NCBI RefSeq assembly: GCF_000721935.1
Contig: NZ_KL585431.1
Coordinates: 17,583 to 28,370 of the forward strand
DNA: 10,788 bases
From: Streptomyces sp. NRRL WC-3549
GTDB taxonomy: Bacteria; Actinomycetota; Actinomycetes; Streptomycetales; Streptomycetaceae
Reading direction: 5' to 3'
The translations under genes and the position numbers were made by a program. The notes beneath the pieces were generated by a model. It made no database searches. It saw nothing but the letters and a program-made list of their open reading frames with translations, and was not told where the DNA came from. Each line of letters starts with the position of its first letter. Within the stretch, counting starts at the first letter, position 1. Of this stretch, positions 6,684-10,788 are shown in pieces.

Positions 6684-6711
6684 GGCCCGGCGCCCAGGCG
6701 GGCGCCGGGCC
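6684..6711 (-). terminator. Strong hairpin terminator after aldehyde dehydrogenase
   Basis: GGCCCGGCGCCC (6684-6695) and GGGCGCCGGGCC (6700-6711) form a perfect 12-bp GC-only stem with a 4-nt loop. It begins 15 nt beyond the aldehyde dehydrogenase stop codon. There is no U-tract, but stable GC stems of this kind are usual at actinobacterial gene ends. It separates the aldehyde dehydrogenase from the SDR relic and the LtrA pair downstream. Confidence 0.75.
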
Positions 6712-6725
6712 AGGTCATGATCTGA

Positions 6726-8183
6726 TCAGTGAGCGGACTGGGTGTGGTCCTGCTCCACGTACACCTTGAGGGCCTGGAACTCCTCGATCGCTCGCGGGCC
6801 GCACAGGTAGCCGTAACCACTTCCCTTGACGCCGCCCTCCTCGAAGTCCTCGCTGATGGCTCCCCAGGTGTTGATCCATACCGTGCCGGTGCGGATGCGC
6901 CGGGCGATCCGGCGGGCCTTCATCGAGTCCGAGCTGAACACCGAGGCGGCCAGGCCGTAGATGGTGGCGTTCGCCTTGGTCACGGCGTCGTCCTCGTCGT
7001 CGAAGACCTCGAACGTCTGGACCGGACCGAAGACCTCTTCCTGCACGATCCGGACGTCGGTGCGGTCCACCTCGACCAGGCTCGGTCGGTAGAACGCGCC
7101 GGCGGCCAGCGGGCCGTCGGTGACCACACCGCCGCGCAGCAGTACCGTGCCGTACGAGGTGGCTTCCTCGACGATCGCGTCCACCCGCTGGGCGGACGCC
7201 CGGTCGATCACCGGGCCGAGCTGGGCCTTCTCGTCGTCGCCCGACCCGAGCCGCACCTGCGCGAGCGCGCTGGTGAGTCGGGTGCGCACCTGGTCGGCGA
7301 TGTCCCGGTGAACCAGTACGCGGGAGCCGGTGCAGCAGAACTGCCCGTTCATCAGCACCAGCGACTGCACCACGGTCGGGATCACCATGTCCAGATCGGC
7401 GTCGGGAAAGATCACCATCGGCGCCTTGCCGCCCAGTTCCAGACCGAGCCGCTTGAGCGTGGTGGAGGCCGCAGCCGCGATACGGCGCCCGACCGGCGTA
7501 CTGCCGGTGTAGTTGATCACGTCGACCTTGTCCGAGGAGACCAGGAACGGGGCCCCGGTGTTGCCGGACTCGGTGAACACGCTGACCACGCCCGCCGGGA
7601 TCTCCGGGACCGAGGCCAGGACCTGCGCGAAAAGCTCATTGGTCAGCGCCGTCTGAGCCGGAAGCTTGACCACGACGGTGCAGCCGGCGGCCAGCGCCGG
7701 ACCCAGCGCCCGCACGGTCAGCATGATGGGGGAGTTCCAGGGAGAGATGATCCCGGCGACACCGAGCGGCTCGGGCACCGAGTGGGTGTACTGGCCGGGT
7801 GCCGTCTCGGCGGCGCGCCCGGCGGTCTGGGTGCGCACAGAGGCCGCCGCGTACCGCAGCCACCCGACCGCACCGCTGACCTCCCACGTGGTCTCACCCA
7901 GCAGCTTGCCGTTCTCCCGGGACAACATGGCCGCAACCTCGGGCACCCGGGCCTCGAGGGCGTCGGCCAGCCGGCTGAGTGCGGCCGCCCGAAGCGAGGG
8001 AGTGCGCGCCCATTCGGTGGCCTCGAACGCGGCGGCGGCGGCGTCCACGGCGGCCGAGGCCTCCGCCTCGCCACCGTCGTAGAACGAGCCGACGACGGTG
8101 CCGTCGGCCGGGTTGATCGATTCCAGAACCGAGCCGGAGCCGGTCCACTGTCCGTTGATCCAGTGCTGCGCGATGGTGCTCAT
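6726..8183 (-). CDS. NAD(P)-dependent aldehyde dehydrogenase
   Basis: A 485-residue aldehyde dehydrogenase superfamily member, which oxidises an aldehyde to a carboxylate with NAD(P)+ in the cytoplasm. Hallmarks are all present: ISPWNSP (146-152), the cofactor lysine in VVKLPAQT (Lys173), NYTGSTPVG (224-232), the general base Glu249 in LELGGKAP, catalytic Cys283 in GQFCCTGSR, and EEVFGP (382-387). The Cys-Cys pair after GQF is less common than Cys-Thr or Cys-Ala. Length and order fit the betaine-aldehyde/phenylacetaldehyde-like group, but the substrate cannot be assigned. The ATG at 8183 is chosen because GAGGAG (8190-8195) is 6 nt upstream; the in-frame GTG at 8252 adds 23 residues lying in the duplicated leader. 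The gene is monocistronic, with copy B of the 133-bp leader upstream and a strong hairpin downstream. Shared leader sequence suggests co-regulation with the hydrolase operon. Confidence 0.95.
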   Translation of the reverse strand: MSTIAQHWINGQWTGSGSVLESINPADGTVVGSFYDGGEAEASAAVDAAAAAFEATEWARTPSLRAAALSRLADALEARVPEVAAMLSRENGKLLGETTWEVSGAVGWLRYAAASVRTQTAGRAAETAPGQYTHSVPEPLGVAGIISPWNSPIMLTVRALGPALAAGCTVVVKLPAQTALTNELFAQVLASVPEIPAGVVSVFTESGNTGAPFLVSSDKVDVINYTGSTPVGRRIAAAASTTLKRLGLELGGKAPMVIFPDADLDMVIPTVVQSLVLMNGQFCCTGSRVLVHRDIADQVRTRLTSALAQVRLGSGDDEKAQLGPVIDRASAQRVDAIVEEATSYGTVLLRGGVVTDGPLAAGAFYRPSLVEVDRTDVRIVQEEVFGPVQTFEVFDDEDDAVTKANATIYGLAASVFSSDSMKARRIARRIRTGTVWINTWGAISEDFEEGGVKGSGYGYLCGPRAIEEFQALKVYVEQDHTQSAH

Positions 8184-8201
8184 GGTCCGCTCCTCGTGGT
8201 C

Positions 8202-8220
8202 CCGCCCGGGTACCGGGCGG
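8202..8220. promoter_or_regulatory. Inverted repeat in aldehyde dehydrogenase leader
   Basis: CCGCCCGG (8202-8209) and CCGGGCGG (8213-8220) form 8-bp arms around GTA, 6 nt upstream of the GAGGAG ribosome binding site at 8190-8195. It matches the inverted repeat at 1258-1274 in copy A. A role as operator or as a leader hairpin affecting translation is possible; neither is shown. Confidence 0.4.
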
Positions 8221-8268
8221 ATTCGATGTCTCCACGAGAATGGCTCGGCCACCGTACCGACAGCCTCC

Positions 8269-8278
8269 GTCAGCTGAC
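8269..8278. promoter_or_regulatory. Palindrome GTCAGCTGAC, candidate operator (copy B)
   Basis: The same perfect 10-bp palindrome as at 1324-1333, again 86 nt upstream of the start codon and followed by TGAC. Beyond the repeat edge, two more TGAC-containing motifs occur (CTGAAC then CTGACAT near 8313-8323, and CCTGACG near 8329-8335). The density of GTCA/TGAC half-sites here suggests a regulator target, though the regulator is not identified. Confidence 0.45.
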
Positions 8279-8313
8279 TGACATCCGACCGACGGCGCGC
8301 TTACGTCAGTACC

Positions 8314-8676
8314 TGAACTGACATTCCCCTGACGCCACCGCCGCTGTCCGCCCCGAGCACGCCCGAACGGCCCCTTCCGCCCGACCAGGAAAACTCAAAG
8401 AGATCTGGCACCGAGGTCACGCAGAAGGCCCCTCGCAGGCACTCACCCTTCGACAGTCGAGCCCACGTTCACCGATCAGGAGTCCCGGCGATGCCGGAGT
8501 ACGAGTTTGCAGCCCTCGCCGCCGGGGCCGGATACCTCGGCCTATCCGTGGAACAACCTCAGACCCGTCCCGCCACCGACACCCCGTCAGCCGTCCACCA
8601 GGAACGACGAGGGCTTAGCGCCGGTTTTCGTTCCGATGTTCCTCGACCCCCTAGAGGCCCGCGGGTTCAGGTGGTG
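8314..8676. other. 363-nt gap between HxlR gene and duplicated leader; no clear gene
   Basis: No complete gene is supported here. One plus-strand frame opens at an ATG (8491) with AGGAG 8 nt upstream (8478-8482) and starts MPEYEFAALAAGAGYLGLSV with good codon use for about 20 codons. Codon quality then falls and the frame runs antisense through the HxlR gene to 9105. It may be the truncated start of a lost gene. A short CCCGCGGG palindrome lies near 8658-8665, just beyond the HxlR stop, but I see no convincing terminator. Confidence 0.4.
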
Positions 8677-9072
8677 TCAGCGCGGGGTTCGCTGGTCGTA
8701 GTCGCGCTGGCGTGCTCGGATCTCGGAGGCGTTCGCCACGGTCCAGTCGTAGAGGTGAGCGAACGGCTCGCGCAGGGATTCGCCGAGGGAGGTCAGCGAG
8801 TATTCGACGCCGACCGGCGAGGTCGGCAGCACGCGGCGCTCGACCATCCCGTTGCGTTCGAGTCGGCGCAAGGTCTGCGTGAGGACGCGTTGCGTGACGC
8901 CCTCGAGGCGGCGCTTGATCTCGTTGAACCGGCGTGGTTCGACCAAGACCGCCATCACCATCATCGACCACTTGTCGGCGATCTGATCGAGGATCGGCCG
9001 GCTCGGACAGTGGGACCGAAACACCACGTCGTGCTCGGCGATGGCCCGGTAGACGGCCTCGGAAGTGGCCAT
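8677..9072 (-). CDS. HxlR-family winged-helix transcriptional regulator
   Basis: A 131-residue HxlR-type regulator: a cytosolic dimer with a winged helix-turn-helix that usually represses a divergent neighbour. The family pattern is clear: CPSRPILDQIADKWSMMVM (22-40), RRFNEIKRRLEGVTQRVLTQ (47-66, recognition region), LRRLERNGMVERRVLPTSP (68-86, wing) and VEYSLTSLGESL (89-100). Cys22 is the only cysteine and sits at the position that senses electrophiles or oxidants in some relatives (YodB, HypR, QorR). The ATG at 9072 is preferred because GGAGGA lies 7 nt before it; the GTG at 9087 overlaps that ribosome binding site. The gene is divergent from the enoyl-CoA hydratase, with a 39-nt palindrome between them, so control of that gene and possibly of itself is the natural inference. 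Confidence 0.93.
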   Translation of the reverse strand: MATSEAVYRAIAEHDVVFRSHCPSRPILDQIADKWSMMVMAVLVEPRRFNEIKRRLEGVTQRVLTQTLRRLERNGMVERRVLPTSPVGVEYSLTSLGESLREPFAHLYDWTVANASEIRARQRDYDQRTPR

Positions 9073-9097
9073 GGCGGTATCCTCCACGATCCCTGGG

Positions 9098-9143
9098 ATG
9101 CTTGAAGTGCGTTATTGACGCAGGTCAAAGGCGATTTCACCAT
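9098..9143. promoter_or_regulatory. Crossing divergent promoters for HxlR and enoyl-CoA hydratase genes
   Basis: On the plus strand, TTGACG (9115-9120) is followed after 17 nt by CACCAT (9138-9143), a weak -10, giving a start near 9150. On the minus strand, TTGACC (9128-9123) faces left, with AAGCAT (9103-9098) after 19 nt as a possible -10 and a start near 9091. The two -35 boxes form an inverted repeat, TTGAC-GCAG-GTCAA, so polymerase could probably bind only one way at a time. The -35 matches are good and the -10 matches are weak. Confidence 0.5.
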
Positions 9144-9181
9144 AGGTATGCAACAGGAACCAGGGTCCTGTTGCATACCTA
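9143..9181. promoter_or_regulatory. 39-nt palindromic operator, probable HxlR site
   Basis: TAGGTATGCAACAGGA (9143-9158) and TCCTGTTGCATACCTA (9166-9181) are perfect 16-bp inverted arms around ACCAGGG. Two inner C-G pairs extend the symmetry past one mismatch. It overlaps the predicted transcription start and ends against the AGGAG ribosome binding site (9181-9185) of the enoyl-CoA hydratase gene. This is classic repressor-site placement for the divergent HxlR regulator. As RNA, the same repeat would fold just before the ribosome binding site, so an effect on translation is also possible. Confidence 0.75.
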
Positions 9182-9192
9182 GGAGAAAATTC

Positions 9193-10018
9193 ATGGGCCA
9201 CGACACCTACGAGACCTTGCGGGTCAGCCAGAAGGACGCAGTCGCGTACGTCACGATCGACAACCCGCCGGTCAACGTCCTCAGCGTCGCGGTCATGACC
9301 GACGTGCGGCGCCTGCTCACCACGCTGGCCGGCGACGCCACCGTACGCGTGATCGTGTTCGACAGCGCGGACCCCGACTTCTTCCTCGCCCACGTCGACA
9401 TGACCGCCACCCCGGACGCCCTCGCCGGACTCATGGCCAACCTGCCGGACGGCGTCAACGTCTTCCAGGCCGTCGCGGAGCAGCTGCGCCACCAGCCTCA
9501 GGTGACCATCGTCAAGGTCGCGGGCAAGGCGCGCGGCGGCGGAGCCGAGTTCGTCGTGGCCGCAGACATGGCGTTTGCGGCGATCGGCAAGGGCGGGCTC
9601 AGTCAGGTCGAAGCCCTCATGGGCATCGTCCCCGGCGGCGGCGCCACGCAGTACCTCACCGAGCGCGTCGGCCGTAACCGCGCTTTGGAGATCGTGCTCG
9701 GCGCCGACCTGATGGACGCCGAGACAGCCGAGCGGTACGGCTGGGGTCAGAGCCGTCCCCGCCGACCAACTCGACGAATTCGTCGACCGCCTGGCCGGTA
9801 ACATCGCCGCGTTGCCCGACGGTGTCGTCGCGGCAGCCAAGCACGCCATCGCAGTCCGCGATCATTCCGACGGCCTGGCGCGGGAAGACAACGCCTGGGC
9901 CGGGCTCGTATTCCGCCCCGCCACAGCGCAGCTCATGGGCGCCGGGCTGGCCGACGGCGCCCAGACCCGGGACGGCGAACAGGACCTCGAAGGTCTGTTC
10001 CGCAGTCTCGCCGAGTAG
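9193..10018 (+). pseudogene. Enoyl-CoA hydratase/isomerase, interrupted by a one-base frameshift
   Basis: A crotonase-family gene starting at ATG 9193, with AGGAG 7 nt upstream. The first 183 codons carry the oxyanion-hole motif GKARGGGAEFVVAADM (111-126) and SQVEALMGIVPGGGATQYL (137-155). Both glutamates used by true hydratases are present (Glu119, Glu140). At a run of four Gs (9743-9746) the frame shifts: the read frame ends at 9801 in an Arg/Pro-rich tail. Dropping one G gives YGWVRAVPADQLDEF and continues through LPDGVVAAAKHAIAVRDHSD to the TAG at 10016-10018. The restored protein is 274 residues, normal for the family. This is either a recent inactivating mutation or a homopolymer sequencing error. 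The gene is divergent from, and probably repressed by, the HxlR regulator. It would act on an acyl-CoA; the substrate is unknown. Confidence 0.88.
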
Positions 10019-10115
10019 CTGATCGAGCGTTTGTGACAAGTCGAATGCCTTGGTGGTGACAACCAGACTGCTTCGACTGTTCCGCTTCGCCGGCTCACGC
10101 GGCTCCGCTGGGTGA

Positions 10116-10788
10116 CAACTCCTGGGCTTCGGCTCGATCCGGCGGGCCGCCGCACAGCGCTTGGACGGCGGCCCGCTTTCGAATCCGCACCACGAATACG
10201 AGGCCGAAGATGACCACGCCCTGGCCGCGGCGCACCGCCCGCCGCTCGCTCGCCCCGCGCTCCGCGAGCCGGTCGGCCCCGTCCGGATCGGCCGCCGCGT
10301 CGTACGGCGCGGGCGAAGGGGATGGTCGCCGGCGCCGTCGCGGCGGCCCTCGAGGACGCCCGCTTCGACGCCCTGGCAGGGCTCCCGGTTCGAGGACCTG
10401 GCCGACGACGTACGCGGCCGGGCGGAACTCGCGGAGGGGGAGCGCCTGGACCCGCTGCTCGCCGCCGCCCCGGCAGGCACCGTCTACGACCCGGACACCG
10501 ATGACGTCGTCCAGGCCGAGCTCGCCGCCGACGCCGCGGCCGCCGCCGCCCGCGAGGCCGAGCTGCGCGAAGCGACGCGGAGCGCGGCCCGCGCCGACGA
10601 GCTCCAAGCGCTGCGCGAGCCGCTGGAGCAGGCCGAGCCGCGTACCGGGGGCGAAGCGGTCCGTGACGAGCTGACCCGGCGAGCCGGCGGGTACGTCCAG
10701 GCCGACGTCGACGTCTGGTTCGCCCATGCCTTGGCCGCCCGCCTCGGGTACTGTCGTGACCCCGCAACAGCGAGGACATCCCGCAGAT
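10116..10788 (+). pseudogene. Unknown coding-like sequence, frame-disrupted, runs off right edge
   Basis: One plus-strand frame is open from 10116 to the window end, but the best coding sense switches frame. From about 10122 to 10300 it reads GFGSIRRAAAQRLDGGPLSN and onward. At about 10310-10380 a different frame gives MVAGAVAAALEDARFDALAG, and from about 10382 the first frame resumes with SRFEDLADDVRGRAELAEGE. The later part is a long Ala/Glu/Arg-rich, likely helical or coiled-coil stretch (10500-10640) and then DVDVWFAHALAARLGYC. An extra G at 10379-10381 would explain the second switch. No start codon with a ribosome binding site is evident. I do not recognise the family; a plasmid or integrative-element origin is possible but unsupported. 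It could be a degraded gene or an intact gene with sequencing errors. Confidence 0.45.
10142..10176 (+). terminator. Strong hairpin after enoyl-CoA hydratase, possible terminator
   Basis: GCGGGCCGCCG (10142-10152) and CGGCGGCCCGC (10166-10176) form a perfect 11-bp stem with a 13-nt loop, followed by TTTC. It lies 124 nt beyond the enoyl-CoA hydratase stop, so it could end that transcript. It also falls inside the open frame of the unknown right-end sequence, which makes a real gene start upstream of 10177 less likely. Confidence 0.5.

Larger units (their letters stand above)
8181..8313 (-). repeat. 133-bp duplicated promoter/leader, copy B (aldehyde dehydrogenase)
   Basis: This is the partner of 1236-1368, in the same orientation and at the same offset from a start codon. 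The seven mismatches are scattered single substitutions and all known landmarks are kept: the GAGGAG site, the inverted repeat at 8202-8220 and the palindrome at 8269-8278. The two copies are about 6.9 kb apart as direct repeats, so recombination between them could delete the LAL regulator, the LtrA genes and the aldehyde dehydrogenase. In the 23-codon in-frame extension within the repeat, three of five changes alter the residue, which argues that the leader is not translated. Confidence 0.93.

Noticed and set aside
10095..10727. Minus-strand open frame of 210 codons at the right end
   Set aside because: Plus-strand frames have better third-position G/C use and more natural residue composition; the minus frame looks like their shadow.
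1..10788. CRISPR array, tRNA, transposase, toxin-antitoxin or phage-defence genes
   Set aside because: I looked for short regular repeats, tRNA-like cloverleaf ends and the usual protein motifs and saw none. The 133-bp repeat is a two-copy leader, not an array or insertion sequence.

Overview
The window is GC-rich with strong G/C preference at third codon positions. It carries a large ATP-binding LuxR-type (LAL) regulator, a cofactor-free haloperoxidase-type hydrolase, LtrA and HxlR-type genes. Together these suggest an actinomycete, most likely Streptomyces or a close relative; this is inferred from composition and gene families only. It looks like ordinary accessory chromosome with several signs of decay. 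I found no CRISPR array, tRNA, rRNA, transposase or recognisable defence system.

Layout. Positions 1-4182 (all minus strand) hold a 927-residue LAL regulator, then an alpha/beta hydrolase with an intact Ser-Asp-His triad, then a small antibiotic-biosynthesis-monooxygenase (ABM) domain protein; the last two form a likely operon. Positions 4183-4684 contain no convincing gene, only short coding-like scraps and a possible hairpin terminator. Positions 4685-6282 (minus) hold a small two-helix membrane protein translationally coupled (ATGA overlap) to an LtrA-family membrane protein. Just upstream, 6283-6665 is a broken short-chain dehydrogenase (SDR) whose open frame runs into the membrane protein gene. 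Positions 6726-8183 (minus) encode an intact aldehyde dehydrogenase followed by a strong 12-bp hairpin. Positions 8677-9072 (minus) encode an HxlR-family regulator, divergent from an enoyl-CoA hydratase gene (9193-10018, plus) that is frameshifted by one extra G. Between them lie crossing -35 boxes and a 39-nt palindrome that is a strong operator candidate. From about 10116 to the right edge, plus-strand coding-like sequence of unknown function switches frame at least twice.

The most distinctive feature is a 133-bp stretch (1236-1368) repeated at 8181-8313 with 7 mismatches and no gaps. It covers the start codon, ribosome binding site, leader and upstream region of both the hydrolase and the aldehyde dehydrogenase, although the two coding sequences are unrelated. 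This implies shared control of the hydrolase/ABM operon and the aldehyde dehydrogenase, possibly by the adjacent LAL regulator, in a small oxidative or degradative pathway. The substrate cannot be read from the sequence.
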